From: GCA-2697345 sp002697345
GTDB taxonomy: Bacteria; Pseudomonadota; Alphaproteobacteria; Rhodobacterales; Rhodobacteraceae
Assembly (NCBI GenBank): GCA_943787605.1
Contig: CALSNB010000001.1
Span: 1,612,001-1,676,000, forward strand
Direction of reading: 5' to 3'
Length of the DNA: 64,000 nucleotides
The translations under genes and the position numbers were made by a program. How positions within the stretch are numbered: the first letter of the stretch is position 1; the number at the start of each line of letters is the position of its first letter. Below, piece after piece: positions 9,121 to 19,546 of the stretch. Under the pieces are notes generated by a model. It did not search any database. It was not told the origin of the DNA and saw only the letters and a program-made list of their open reading frames with translations.

Positions 9121-10453
9121 TTGTTAGACCTTCAATTAGTAGGCTTGGAACTACTATGCTCCGATAAGGTTTAGAGTCATTCCCTGCTATCATAGATTGA
9201 AACATCTCTTTCAAATTTCCTGCGATTGTACATTCATTTATGGGATAAGAAATTTCACCATTCTCTACCCAAAAACCAGAAACTCCTCTTGAATAATCAC
9301 CAGTATTTTGGTTAATCGTCGATCCAATCATTGAGGTTACTAATAGCCCAGTATGCATTTCTTTAATCAAAGTATTAAAGGAACTCTCTCCTTTATTTAA
9401 AATAACGTTAGAGATTGATGGGGTTGGTGGAGAAGAGACCCCTCTGGAGGCGTTTGCAGTGCTTGTCGCATCGAGTTGACGCGCGGTCGCTAAATCTAAT
9501 GTCCATTCATTAAGGTGCCCATCTTTAATTATGGTGCGCTTTAGTGTTGGCAAGCCTTCCCCATCAAATGGCCGAGATCCATATGAACGAACTCTTTGGG
9601 GATCTTCAACCAGAGATGTCCCTTTAGGAAAGATGGGTTTCCCAAGTAGTTCGCTTGCCCATGAAGCTCCTTGGACAATAGCGCGCCCATTTATAGCGCT
9701 CAGTAAATGCCCTATTAAACTATTAGAGATTCGTTCATCAAAAAGTACAGGAAAATTTCCAGTTTTAGGCTTTCTAGAGTTTAACTTTTTGACTGCACGC
9801 TCTCCAGCAGTTTTGCCAATCTCTTCGGGTGATATAAGGTCACTTCTATGTGTTCTTGCGTCTCCAAAACCATCTCTTTCCATTTCCACGTCATCACCAG
9901 AAATCACGCTACAAAAAACCCCAGAATGGGACTTTTTATAGCCTCCAGAAAATCCATTTGTTGCTCTAAGATGAATATTTTGTTCGCCATAAAAGGCAGA
10001 TGTTGATTGAGATTTTGAGATACCATTAATTTTTAGAGCGGCCTGTTCTGCACGATGCGCTAATTTCTCAAGTTCCTCAGGTTTTAACTTAGTATTGTTA
10101 TCATATAGTTGTAGGTCGTCCAGATTCCATTCCTTAGCAACCTCAGAAGGTGAAGCAAGACCAATAAATGGATCTACTATTGCTTCGCGGGCCATTGCAA
10201 CAGCTCTTTCTGCTATTGTTTTAAGTGATACCCTATCTATTAAAGAAGATGATACACATGCCTGCTTTTTGTTAAGTATCACTCGTAGACCTATTTCGGT
10301 AGTTTCTGACCTTTCAATATGTTCAAGATGTCCCTGCAAGACATCTACAGAAATAGATGCGCTGGTTACTGCAATAACATCTGCTGTATTAGCCCCAGCT
10401 TTTTTTGCTTCGTCTAGAAGCGCGTTCGTTAAGTCTGAGAGTTTATTTTCCAT
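9107..10453 (-). CDS. pmbA: TldD/PmbA family metalloprotease subunit
   Basis: PmbA (TldE) forms a heterodimeric zinc protease with TldD that degrades unfolded peptides and matures some microcins and antitoxin targets. The C-terminal signature GDYSRGVSGFWVENGEISYPI-like segment followed by ECTIAGNLKEMF is diagnostic for the PmbA/TldE side, which lacks the HExxxH of TldD. Length 448 residues, normal. ATG start. No tldD gene is in this window. The phosphatase gene overlaps its end by 14 bases. It is divergent from the SDR gene at 10569. Confidence 0.9.
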   Translation of the reverse strand: MENKLSDLTNALLDEAKKAGANTADVIAVTSASISVDVLQGHLEHIERSETTEIGLRVILNKKQACVSSSLIDRVSLKTIAERAVAMAREAIVDPFIGLASPSEVAKEWNLDDLQLYDNNTKLKPEELEKLAHRAEQAALKINGISKSQSTSAFYGEQNIHLRATNGFSGGYKKSHSGVFCSVISGDDVEMERDGFGDARTHRSDLISPEEIGKTAGERAVKKLNSRKPKTGNFPVLFDERISNSLIGHLLSAINGRAIVQGASWASELLGKPIFPKGTSLVEDPQRVRSYGSRPFDGEGLPTLKRTIIKDGHLNEWTLDLATARQLDATSTANASRGVSSPPTPSISNVILNKGESSFNTLIKEMHTGLLVTSMIGSTINQNTGDYSRGVSGFWVENGEISYPINECTIAGNLKEMFQSMIAGNDSKPYRSIVVPSLLIEGLTIAGQ

Positions 10454-10568
10454 AACATCGCCTTAAATTATTCTGAAGAGTTAGTATGTTGATTGCAGCT
10501 AGGCAAGGATACTTTTTACACTATAGTTTAAATCTATAATTAATAAAGAAAATTTGGAGATTAAGATA

Positions 10569-11318
10569 ATGTCATTTGAAGGTAAAACGGTAATAATTAC
10601 TGGTGCTAGTAGAGGTATTGGTTACGAGACAGCAAAATTATTTTATGCTGCTGGAGCTCGAGTTTATCTTACGGCTCGTACGGAGAGTAATCTAAATAAA
10701 CTTTCGAAAGATCTAGGGGGGGATGCCATAGCAGAAGTTTGTGACGTTGGTATTCTTGGGGAGTTAGAAAGAGTAACAAAAAAAGTTTTACAGGACACTG
10801 GGCGAATTGATATTTTGATAAATAACGCAGGGACTATAGATCCGATATCTAATATTCACCTAACCAGCCCTAAAGCTTGGAGCGATGCAATTGATACTAA
10901 CTTAAAGGGCGTTTTTTATGGTGTGCACGCTGTTTTACCCACTATGATCAATCAAAAATCTGGATGTATAATTAATTTAGGTTCGGGTGCGGCGTATAAT
11001 CCACTAGAAGGATGGAGCCACTATTGCGCGTCAAAGGCTGGAGTTGCGATGTTAACAAAATCTTTACAGCTCGAATTGAAAAACCAGGGAATAAGGGTAA
11101 TGAGTTTGTCACCTGGAACAGTTGCAACAGAAATGCAGATAAAAATTAAAGCAAGTGGAGTGAATCCTATAAGTAAGCTGGACGTTTCTGCCCATGTACC
11201 AGCAATTTGGCCTGCAAAGACTTTACTTTGGATGTGTAACCCAGATTCTGAAAAATATATTGATCAAGAAGTTTCATTGCGAGACCCTAAAGTATTGAAA
11301 CATGTTGGGTTATGTTAA
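10569..11318 (+). CDS. Short-chain dehydrogenase/reductase
   Basis: A classical SDR of 249 residues with a Rossmann fold. It has TGASRGIG at the N-terminus for nucleotide binding, INNAGT in the middle, a catalytic Ser in NLGSGAA, and the YCASK active site (Tyr-x-x-x-Lys). The substrate is not evident. An upstream TTG (10554) opens the frame, but ATG 10569 has GGAG nine bases before it, so I use that. The next gene on this strand, a flavoprotein, starts 64 bases downstream. The 115-base spacer shared with divergent pmbA must hold promoters for both. Confidence 0.85.
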   Translation: MSFEGKTVIITGASRGIGYETAKLFYAAGARVYLTARTESNLNKLSKDLGGDAIAEVCDVGILGELERVTKKVLQDTGRIDILINNAGTIDPISNIHLTSPKAWSDAIDTNLKGVFYGVHAVLPTMINQKSGCIINLGSGAAYNPLEGWSHYCASKAGVAMLTKSLQLELKNQGIRVMSLSPGTVATEMQIKIKASGVNPISKLDVSAHVPAIWPAKTLLWMCNPDSEKYIDQEVSLRDPKVLKHVGLC

Positions 11319-11382
11319 ATATGTTTCAGACCTAGTTACCAGTTGTTTTTGAAACCCTAATAGTTTCTGCGTTGAGTTTAAT

Positions 11383-12577
11383 ATGCAAAATAAAGTAAGA
11401 AAACTAGCTATAATAATTGGTTCAGGGCCATCAGGTTTAATGGCTGCAGAACAGTTAGCTTTAAAAGGCTTGGAAGTAATTGTTGCTGAAAGAAAACCTT
11501 CATTAGCTAGGAAGTTTTTAATGGCTGGAAAGTCTGGATTAAATTTAACAAATGACGATAAAATAGAGGATTTTACCACTAAATTTCTATGAAGCTTCAG
11601 AATGGATTGATCCAATATTAAAGAATTTTTGTCCGAAAGACGTTGTTAAATGGGCTGAGAGTTTAAATGAAAATTTATTTGTTGGTTCAAGTGGTCGTAT
11701 CTTTCCAGTGGCAATGAAGGCATCCCCTATTTTACGTTCATGGATCATTAAACTAAAAGGTGAGGGTGTTAGTTTTAAAACTGGCTGGAACTGGACTGGT
11801 TGGAAGGGAGATGATTTGTGCTTTGATACTCCTGAGGGCCTAACTTACATTAGACCGACAGTGACTGTCTTATGCTTAGGGGGAGGAAGTTGGCCACGGT
11901 TGGGCTCAAATGGTTTGTGGGTGGATGTATTGGAAAAGGAGGGGGTAGAGGTAGAGGAACTGAAGTCTGCTAATGTTGGTTTGCTGATCCCCTGGTCAAA
12001 GAAAGTAGAAGTCCATTTTGGTAAACCTTTAAAAAACATTGCTTTTAGTTCAGGAAACTTGGTATCCCGTGGAGAGGCTGTGATCTCAAAGAAAGGTTTA
12101 GAAGGTAGTGCAATATACTCGATGACTAAGTCAATTTGGAATGGGAATAAGCTAATGGTAGACCTTCTACCTGATCTGACGGAGAATGTTATTTTACACA
12201 AAATTAATCAGAGAAAATCTAAAATAAGCTTTTCAAATTTTTTACGAAAATCATTAAAGTTAAGTTCTCAAAAAATAACTCTGTTTTATGAATTTGGAAT
12301 ACCTTTACCAAAAGATAATGAAAGCCTAGCGTTTGCTTTAAAAAACCTTCAAATAAACCATCAAGGCCCTGGTCTTTTAGATGAGGCTATATCTACCTCT
12401 GGTGGAGTAAAGAAGAAATCCTTTAATAATAATTTAATGCTTAATGCCAGGCCGGGGGTGTTCGTTGCAGGAGAAATGTTAGATTGGGAGGCCCCAACAG
12501 GTGGGTATCTATTAACCGCATGTTTATCTTTGGGTTATTGGGCAGGTATTAATGCAGCAAAATGGGTCAATAGTTAA
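11383..12577 (+). CDS. HI0933-family flavoprotein (one frameshift)
   Basis: A FAD/NAD(P)-dependent oxidoreductase of the HI0933/BaiN type. The N-terminus shows the dinucleotide fold IIGSGPSGLMAAEQLA, then the family motif MAGKSGLNLTND. The second part carries GGGSWPRLGSNG, SGGVK and the C-terminal DWEAPTGGYLLTACLSLG, the family's FAD-contacting end. The frame breaks near 11586, where one surplus base ends the first part; the sequence then continues YEASEWIDPILKNF in the correct frame. The repaired length is about 397 residues, normal. The family is widespread and mostly uncharacterised. The break is probably a sequence error since both halves remain well conserved. Confidence 0.85.
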
Positions 12578-12645
12578 GCTATATAAATAAACCATAAACG
12601 AAAAAATTCAAATTATTTAGGCTTTTATTACTAATTAATAATAAC

Positions 12646-13614
12646 TTACCTTCTACTTATTAGAGATAGGCGGATCATAGCGCGTTCTACTCTGGCATTA
12701 TTTGGAGCGTTTGAGTTTGATCGTAGCTCTATGTCTAGGTTGTATAATAAGCTAATAGCGGATGATAGTTTAGTGGAGTTCCAGGATCTTAACTGTCTCA
12801 ACAATCTAGCACTTTTGTTAAATGGAACAGGAGGTTTTAAGTTTCTAATACCTATTTCTGGTCCGCTTGAATCATTTGAGACTCTGTAAAGTTTTTTAAA
12901 GTATGTTGTGATACTTACACAAATTTGGACTAAATTAATACCTTGGGATTCTAACTTTTTTAACAAAGGACCGACTTCAGAGGTCCTACCTTCAACTATT
13001 ATATTTGTTGCTTCCTCTATCCCTGCTTCGATTAAATAAGGAGCCAGCTCTTTTGTTTCGTTGTAAGTTAGAGAAGATGAGTCAGAAACTTTATATAGAC
13101 TAATTTTTTCTAAAGTTTGAGAAAACTCGTCTGGGCTTAAAGATTGACCTAAATATAGGAGTTGCTCTAAAGCATCCTGCTCAATATGCGGAAGATTATA
13201 TGTTTTTATTTCTGCGGTTACTTCCTCTTGAGAAGGGGGGTCGTCAAAAATAGGTGCTATATAAACGTTATTAGAACTTTCAAAAAGTTTTCTTAATGAC
13301 GACCTTGGTGACAAAAGAGGTGCTGTAATTAAAATATGAGCGTCACCGTTTTTTCTCTCCATTAAAACACTTTGAATTAGCGTGGCAAGACGGTCAGAAG
13401 CATTTTCAATAAGAATACACCTTCTACCAGGGAAGAACCCTTGTGCTTTCATGGCATCAATTAATAGACTTGGTTCCTTTCGCAAATCACCTGCTGAAAT
13501 AATTGTTAAACGCATTTCTTCTTTGGCTTTTAATCCTAGTAAAGCATTGATGAACTGATTTTTTTTCTTTTGAATTCTTGCAGGGTTAGCCCCGTATAAT
13601 AAGAGTCCAGCCAT
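12646..13614 (-). CDS. holA: DNA polymerase III subunit delta
   Basis: The clamp-loader delta subunit, 322 residues, which opens the beta sliding clamp. The N-terminus AGLLLYGANPARIQKKKNQF and the segment MKAQGFFPGRRCILIENA match the alphaproteobacterial HolA family; the Walker motifs are degenerate, as expected for delta. It follows lptE and leuS on the same strand with a 51-base spacer, the usual alphaproteobacterial order leuS-lptE-holA. The ATG start is supported by the family's length. It is convergent with the HI0933 gene across a short AT-rich spacer. Confidence 0.88.
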   Translation of the reverse strand: MAGLLLYGANPARIQKKKNQFINALLGLKAKEEMRLTIISAGDLRKEPSLLIDAMKAQGFFPGRRCILIENASDRLATLIQSVLMERKNGDAHILITAPLLSPRSSLRKLFESSNNVYIAPIFDDPPSQEEVTAEIKTYNLPHIEQDALEQLLYLGQSLSPDEFSQTLEKISLYKVSDSSSLTYNETKELAPYLIEAGIEEATNIIVEGRTSEVGPLLKKLESQGINLVQICVSITTYFKKLYRVSNDSSGPEIGIRNLKPPVPFNKSARLLRQLRSWNSTKLSSAISLLYNLDIELRSNSNAPNNARVERAMIRLSLISRR

Positions 13615-13665
13615 TTGGGTGTCAGGTTTTAAAAAATAAGCATTTTTATTTTTTAGCTAGCAGTT

Positions 13666-14145
13666 TCATTGATTGGTGTTGTAATTCATTATGATAGAAG
13701 TTGAAACTTGATCTGCTATTGACACCATAAGCCTGTCTTGTGCTGCTCGTGCTGCTGTTTCTGTAGCGAGAGTTTGAGAGGAAGCAGAATATGAGGTAAA
13801 GGCTTTTAATTTATCACTAATAATTAACGCACCTGTTGAAATATTTACCAATTTAAAATCTGCATTCCCTATTAGGTTATATCTTGTGATACTCCCTAGA
13901 CTTCCTAAACCTTTGCTTGAAACCTCATATGACACTGAGAGACTAAATACAGGGTTTTCTAGTTGCCCAAAATTTTCTTCAAGCTTTGAGTATAACATAT
14001 AGTCATCTCTACTCCTGGGTTTAGGTAGTAAAATTTTTCCTCTTAGGAATGCTGGTCCTACATCCGATTTATAAACGGGAGAAAACGAACAGCCGGTTGT
14101 GGCGAGCGATAAGAAAATAAATTTGCGACGATTATATAACGACAT
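13666..14145 (-). CDS. lptE: LPS-assembly lipoprotein LptE
   Basis: A 159-residue outer-membrane lipoprotein that plugs the LptD pore in LPS export. The signal ends in a lipobox with Cys19 (LATTGCS), and CSFSPVYK is typical of alphaproteobacterial LptE after the lipidated Cys. The body contains YNLIGNADFKLVN, a beta-strand region, and AARAAQDRL near the C-terminus. Function is inferred mainly from the leuS-lptE-holA order and the lipoprotein pattern. Its ATG lies inside the true end of leuS, overlapping it by 14 bases. Confidence 0.83.
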   Translation of the reverse strand: MSLYNRRKFIFLSLATTGCSFSPVYKSDVGPAFLRGKILLPKPRSRDDYMLYSKLEENFGQLENPVFSLSVSYEVSSKGLGSLGSITRYNLIGNADFKLVNISTGALIISDKLKAFTSYSASSQTLATETAARAAQDRLMVSIADQVSTSIIMNYNTNQ

Positions 14146-16692
14146 TAACTATACGTCCTGGTACATATATTACTTTTTTGGGCTGGCTTTCACCAAGAGA
14201 TTTTAGAAATACTAGAATTAGTTAACGCTAGTTTCTTGACTTCTTCGTGTGATAGATCGCTTTGGATTATAATCTCTGCTCTGCGCTTTCCGTTTATTTG
14301 AATAGGAATTGTTGTAGTTTCCATTTTTAGGAGAGCTTTATCAGCTTCTGGCCATTTTGCCAACGCTAACAGTCCATCTCCACCTAAAAACTGCCAAATC
14401 TCTTCTGCCAAATGAGGAACCATTGGGGACATAAGTTGTGCAAGTACAAGGAAGGATTTTTTCTTTGAGTTTGGTCCTGCAGAAGATTTATTAATTGTAT
14501 TAAAAAATTCATAGATGTGAGCTATGGCTTTATTAAAAGCAAAGCCCTCTATCGCGTCTGTAATGAGAACAATTGCTTTTGCCGTAGCTTTATTAAGTTC
14601 TTGATCTTGATCTAATGATTCTAACTTTGGATCAAGATCAGATACGGACCGCCAAACCTTTCCTAGGAATTTCCAAGCTGCTTCAGCGCCTGACGCAGTC
14701 CACTCTACATCTCTCTCTGGTGGAGAGTCTGATAAAACGAACCACCTAGCTGTATCCGCTCCAAATTGGTCAATTATATCTGTTGGATCTACTACATTTT
14801 TTTTTGATTTAGACATTTTTGCTGAAGATAAAATCTCGACTGGTTCTTCTGTAGCTATTAAAATACTCTTCTCATGGTTTACACTCTCTGGAAGATGAAA
14901 AACAGCACGATCATTTTTATCTCGAGTTTGATATATGGCATGCGTAACCATTCCCTGTGTAAATAATGCATTAAAGGGTTCAACAGATTTTTTTTGTAAG
15001 TGACCAGTTTTATGCATAGCTCTTGCAAAAAATCTAGAATATAAAAGATGTAATATCGCATGCTCTACACCTCCGATATATTGGTCGACATTCATCCAAT
15101 AATTAGCTTCGTCTAGGTTTGTAGGGCTTTTGGATTTTGGATCTGTGAAACGCGCAAAATACCAAGAGGAATCTACAAAAGTGTCCATTGTATCTGTTTC
15201 TCTTTGAGCGGCGTTTCCACACTTTGGACAAAGACACGCTTTCCAAGTTAAGTGTCGATCAAGTGGGTTACCAGGGATGTCCAAGTTAACATCTTCTGGT
15301 AGCTTAAGAGGAAGGTTCTCCTTCTTTTCTGGGACAGCGCCACATGCCTTACAATGGACAACGGGGATTGGACAACCCCAGTAGCGTTGACGAGATAAGC
15401 CCCAGTCACGCAGCCTATACTGTGTTACGGCTTTCCCCCAACCTGCCTTCTCAGCAATGTCAATTGTTATATCAATAGCTTCTTGTCCTGTAGCTTCACT
15501 GATACCAGCAAAATGGTTGAGCCATTTAACTTTCTCGGTTTTTCGAGGAACAAAAGCTTCACTGGTGAGTGCAGTTACTGGTGACGGGTCTTTCTATAGC
15601 TAAAAAAGTATCGATTATAGGGAGTTTATATTTTTGACAGAACTCCAAATCCCTTTGATCATGGGCAGGGCACGCGAAGATGGCGCCAGTTCCATAATCC
15701 ATTAGTATAAAGTTTGCTACCCAGACTGGTAATTCCCAACTATCATTTAATGGATGTTTTACAGTTAAGCCAGTATCAAAACCCCTCTTCTCACCCTTTT
15801 CTAACACCTCTTCTGAGGTTCCCGTTTGACGGATAGATTTATTGAATTTAGCTAATTTTGGATTAACAGTTTCTAGTTCTTTTGAAAGTGGATGATTTGG
15901 TGAAATCCCAACAAATGAAGCCCCCATAAGAGTGTCTGGTCTAGTTGTGTAGACGTTAATCGCATCAATAGAAGCAATAGGTTTCGTAAGATTAAATTTA
16001 ATTTCAAGGCCTCTAGATTTCCTATCCAATTTGACTGCATAAGTTTAACTTTTTCAGGCCAGTCGTTCATGCTTCTCTAATGATTGTATGAGATCTTCAG
16101 AGTATTCCGTTATTTTAAAAAACCATTGTGTTAATTCTTTTCGTTCAACTGGAGCTCCAGATCGCCAGCCCTTGCCGTCAATCACTTGTTCATTAGCAAG
16201 CACTGTCATGTCCACAGGGTCCCAATTTACTGTTGCACTTTTTCGATATATTAAGCCCTCCTTTAACATATCTATAAACAAAGCTTGCTGTTGGCCGTAA
16301 TACTCTGGATCACAGGTCGCAAACTCCCGCGACCAATCAATTGAAAGGCCAAGTGGTTTCATTTGATCGCGCATGTCTGAGATATTAGAGTATGTCCACT
16401 CTCGAGGGTTGGCACCTATCGCCATTGCTGCGTTCTCTGCTGGCATTCCGAAGGCATCCCAGCCCATTGGGTGTAGTACCGAAAAACCGCAAGCTAATTT
16501 GTATCGAGCGATAACGTCGCCCATTGTATAATTGCGTACATGGCCCATATGAATCCTGCCTGAGGGATACGGGAACATTTCTAAAACGTAATATTTTAGT
16601 TTTGACTTATCTTGGACGGCTTTAAATACATTGTTTTCATCCCAAATACTTTGCCAATGTTTCTCGATTGCTTTGGGATTGTAGCGTGACAT
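14132..16692 (-). CDS. leuS: Leucyl-tRNA synthetase (four frameshifts)
   Basis: Class I synthetase charging tRNA-Leu. N-terminal HIGH-type motif is PSGRIHMGH; the editing domain is in the middle (VYTTRPDTLMG); the KMSKSKKN loop is near residue 610; the C-terminal anticodon domain follows. The reading frame breaks four times: near 16066 (surplus C before WPEKVK), near 16028 (one A missing before SRGLEIKF), near 15588 (surplus A after RPVTS), and near 14207 (surplus A in a run of four). The last repair reveals a C-terminus with KKVIYVPGRIVNVVI, ending at 14132 and overlapping lptE. The repaired protein is about 853 residues, normal. An essential enzyme cannot be broken four times, so these are most likely sequence errors. 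Confidence 0.93.
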
Positions 16693-16756
16693 TTAATATT
16701 ACTTCCCTTTAAATTGATTTTAATACTACGGCGTTAGTTGCAAATAGCTTTAGGTT

Positions 16757-17224
16757 TTATAGTTTTCCCTGCTCAAGGTAGATTTGTCGGGCCCGATTTA
16801 AAATAGAATTTTCTACTTCTCTAACAGTTTTAGGGTCAAGTAGGTTGCCATCATTTGAGATTAAGGATACTTTCAATGACCTTGCATCTAGTGCGGGATC
16901 ATTTACTAACACTGTTCCCCTATACTTAAGATTGGATCCTGGTACCTTCCCTAAGCCAAATGAGATAATCCCGGTAAAGGGGTCAGCTGATATAATAGGT
17001 AAGAAATTTAAAACCTCTAAGGTTGCTACCCATATGTATTTATTAACTGCTATCTCTGTGTTTTCATCCTTGTTTTTAAAAAGATCAAAAACGGTTTCCT
17101 TTTTTTCTACAATAGGAGGTGTGCTTTTTGGGACAACGTCCCCAAAGAATTTTTTTTCACCACAGCTTGAAAGAGGTAGGACTAAGAATATTACAGAAAA
17201 AAAGAAACCTGATAATTTATACAT
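16757..17224 (-). CDS. DUF3576 lipoprotein
   Basis: A 155-residue predicted lipoprotein. From ATG 17224 the signal peptide runs to a lipobox with Cys21 (LPLSSC). The mature part contains YIWVATLEVLNFLPI and SADPFTGIISFGLGKVPG, which I recognise as the DUF3576 pattern usually found beside leuS in Rhodobacterales. Function unknown; an envelope role is inferred from the lipobox and from lptE in the same operon. A longer frame opens at 17281, but AAAGGA just before 17224 and the signal peptide fix the start. Confidence 0.82.
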   Translation of the reverse strand: MYKLSGFFFSVIFLVLPLSSCGEKKFFGDVVPKSTPPIVEKKETVFDLFKNKDENTEIAVNKYIWVATLEVLNFLPIISADPFTGIISFGLGKVPGSNLKYRGTVLVNDPALDARSLKVSLISNDGNLLDPKTVREVENSILNRARQIYLEQGKL

Positions 17225-17458
17225 TACTTTTCCTTTAATTTGAGTTGATTTACTAATAACCCTCGAAACCTTTGGCGGCAAGAATTAAAAGGGTCTGTAT
17301 TTTTTAGTTTAACAAAAATAACTGTGACATAGCTGCATCATTAATGAAGTTTAGTATCTAGATTGAGGAAATAGGTTGAAATTCAGAGCTGATAGGAAGA
17401 ATAAAGAAGCTATTCAAGTAATCACTTGGAATAACAATTTTTAGTTGAGGAAAAACAA

Positions 17459-18296
17459 ATGAAAAAAATTCTATTAGCTTCTACAGCATTAGTAGCGACC
17501 ACAGGTTTTGCAGCTGCAGAAATGACTTGGTCAGGTTCTGCCAATATGGGTATGACATACAGTGATAACGGCACTACAAAAGTACATACTGAAATCGACC
17601 TAGGAATGGCAGCAACTGGTGAAACAGATGGTGGTATTGGTTGGAAAGTTGAAATGGGTCTAGACTCAAACACTACTGACGCAACTCAAGGCGGTGGACA
17701 TGATGTTGGATCAGTTTCAATATCTGGTGACTTTGGTACAATCCGTGTTGGTGCTGCTGCAACAGCGGGTACAACAGTTGGTCATTGGTGACGTCGGTTT
17801 TGATGGTTCAGCCATCGATGCAGCTGCTCACAAAGGCAGACATACTGGCTCAACAACGCCTGACGTTCAGTGGAACTACACTATGGACGATATTGCTATT
17901 CACGCGTCTACAGAGACTTCAACCGATGACACTGCAGTGGCCGTATCATGGACAAGTGGATCAATGGCAATCGCAGTATCACATTCAGCCGCGGGCGCAT
18001 CAGCTGCTACAGCAAATGCATTAAGTGTTGGAACTTCAGTTGGTGGTTTTGCAGTTGAAGTGACTGCTGCAAGTCATAGTACAGCTGCATATGATTCAGT
18101 AGGAATGTCAGCATCCATGCCAGTTGATGGACTTGGAACTGTTACTTTCATAACAGGGTCAAATGATACAGATGCTAAATCATCATATGGTCTTGGTTTC
18201 GCTAAAGCTCTAGGTGGCGGCGCTACTCTAAAGGGTTATTACGGTAGTGTTAATGGAAATGATGTAGCTGACCTAGGAATAGGCTTCTCATTCTAA
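17459..18296 (+). CDS. Outer-membrane porin (one frameshift)
   Basis: A Rhodobacter-type general porin. It begins with the signal MKKILLASTALVATTGFAAA, then WSGSANMGMTYS and GDFGTIRVGA, the typical strand pattern with Gly/Ala/Ser-rich beta segments; it ends with YGLGFAKALGGGATLKGYYG and a final Phe (GIGFSF), the outer-membrane signal. The frame breaks near 17781, where a surplus base separates GTTVG from IGDVGFDG. The repaired protein is about 278 residues. GAGG precedes the ATG, a long upstream spacer (17225-17458) probably carries the promoter, and a strong terminator follows, so it is a single-gene unit. Porins tend to be abundant in the outer membrane. Confidence 0.85.
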
Positions 18297-18320
18297 TTAC
18301 TTAGAATATCTTAAAGTTAA

Positions 18321-18348
18321 AGAGCGGGTTTTACCCGCTCTTTTTTTT
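18321..18348 (+). terminator. Strong intrinsic terminator after porin
   Basis: A perfect nine-base-pair stem, AGAGCGGGT (18321-18329) with ACCCGCTCT (18333-18341), a three-base loop, and a run of T residues through 18348. It lies 25 bases past the porin stop and is the best terminator in the window, as expected for a highly expressed monocistronic porin. Confidence 0.92.
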
Positions 18349-18386
18349 GATGTAAAACAAAAGTTAAAAACTAATAGGCTCTTTTA

Positions 18387-19035
18387 ATGTCTTTAAAGTC
18401 AATTAAATCACTTGTTTCTGCCCAAGAAAAAAAACTAGGAGTTACTCGAAGGAAGTACAAGTATTATTGCTGTTTCAAAGCTTCAACCAAATGAGAGAGT
18501 TGAAACTGTATTAAAATCTGGCCATAGAATCTTCGGTGAAAACAGAGTTCAAGAAGCAAATACGAAATGGCCAAAATTTAAGGAAAAATTTAAAAATATT
18601 GAGCTCCATTTATTAGGCCCCCTTCAAAGAAACAAGGTTCGAGACGCCGTAGAGCTTTTTGATTTTATACACACTATCGATAATATAAAGTTGGCCCAGC
18701 GTATTTCATTAATGATGGAAGAAACGGGGCGCTGTCCAAAACTTTTTATTCAGGTCAATACTGGTAAGGAACCTCAAAAGGCAGGTGTGGATGCTGATAA
18801 TTTAGAAAAGTTATTAACAACTTGTTCTGAGTTGCGCCTTCCAGTGGTGGGGTTAATGTGTATCCCGCCAATATCAGAAGACCCCTATCCGCACTTTGAG
18901 GCACTAAGACTTTTAAAGGAAAAGTATGGCTTAAGTGAACTTAGTATGGGTATGAGTAACGATTTTGAGAAAGCAATATCGGCAGGTGCAAGTTTTATCC
19001 GAGTTGGTTCCGCAATTTTTGGACAAAGGCCGTAA
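18387..19035 (+). CDS. YggS-family PLP homeostasis protein (one frameshift)
   Basis: A PLP-binding protein of the YggS/PROSC (alanine racemase N-terminal-like) family that controls free pyridoxal phosphate. After the break, the family motifs run in order: IIAVSKLQPNERVE (PLP-lysine region), FGENRVQEA, HLLGPLQRNK, IQVNTGKEPQKAG, GLMCIPP, SMGMSNDFEKAI and the end GSAIFG. ATG 18387 opens a frame that shifts near 18451, where one surplus A separates the N-terminal helix from STSIIAVSK. The repaired length is about 215 residues, normal. It sits between the porin terminator and an L,D-transpeptidase-like gene. Confidence 0.87.
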
Positions 19036-19051
19036 TCCGTAATTTAAACCA

Positions 19052-19546
19052 TCATCTAATAATAATTCTAGAATATGGTTTTAGCCTTTTTGTTATCCAT
19101 AAAAGATGCTGGGAAGAAAGTGCAATGCAACCTTCTGTGGGGTGTCTTGGTTTTCGCCAGGAGTGTACAAAAATAGCGGACCCCATTCCTTTTTTTGGTA
19201 CTGGCCAGTTCCAGTTTGTAAGTAAAATAACATTATAAAGAGGGTCGGGTCTGGATAGTACTTCGTGACGATATTCGTATGGGCGTTTTCCAATCATATT
19301 ATAATTTGGGTCTTTGACATCGTCAGACCAAATATCATATGGTTTAATAATTTTTGCCCAAGCACATGGTTTTATTACGCGGTCAGGTCTATATAAGACA
19401 CTTGTGATCTGGTGATTGCCGATTGGGGTAGCATTATCTCCCTCCCTCTTATTAGCAGTAATACCGTTTTTTCCAATGCTCGCAGGGAAAAACCGTCCTG
19501 CAAATTGCACCCCCCATTTTGTAACATTTAAATCTACGCTACTCAA
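19052..19546 (-). CDS. L,D-transpeptidase catalytic domain protein
   Basis: A 164-residue protein consisting of a YkuD-type fold. His128 in FVHSW and the catalytic Cys140 in HPTEGCIAL match the family's HxxxxxxxxxxxxxGC pattern. L,D-transpeptidases cross-link peptidoglycan or attach proteins to it; but no signal peptide is visible here, so the site of action is unclear. The likely start is TTG 19546, which overlaps the ribA stop by eight bases and would be coupled to ribA translation. There is no ATG near the N-terminus. Residues around Asn41-Gly43 (ATPIGNH) fit the usual beta-strand before the active site. Confidence 0.8.
   Translation of the reverse strand: MSSVDLNVTKWGVQFAGRFFPASIGKNGITANKREGDNATPIGNHQITSVLYRPDRVIKPCAWAKIIKPYDIWSDDVKDPNYNMIGKRPYEYRHEVLSRPDPLYNVILLTNWNWPVPKKGMGSAIFVHSWRKPRHPTEGCIALSSQHLLWITKRLKPYSRIIIR

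Noticed and set aside
9531..9941. Plus-strand frame of 136 codons
   Set aside because: It lies entirely antisense within pmbA and has no recognisable motif or ribosome-binding site.
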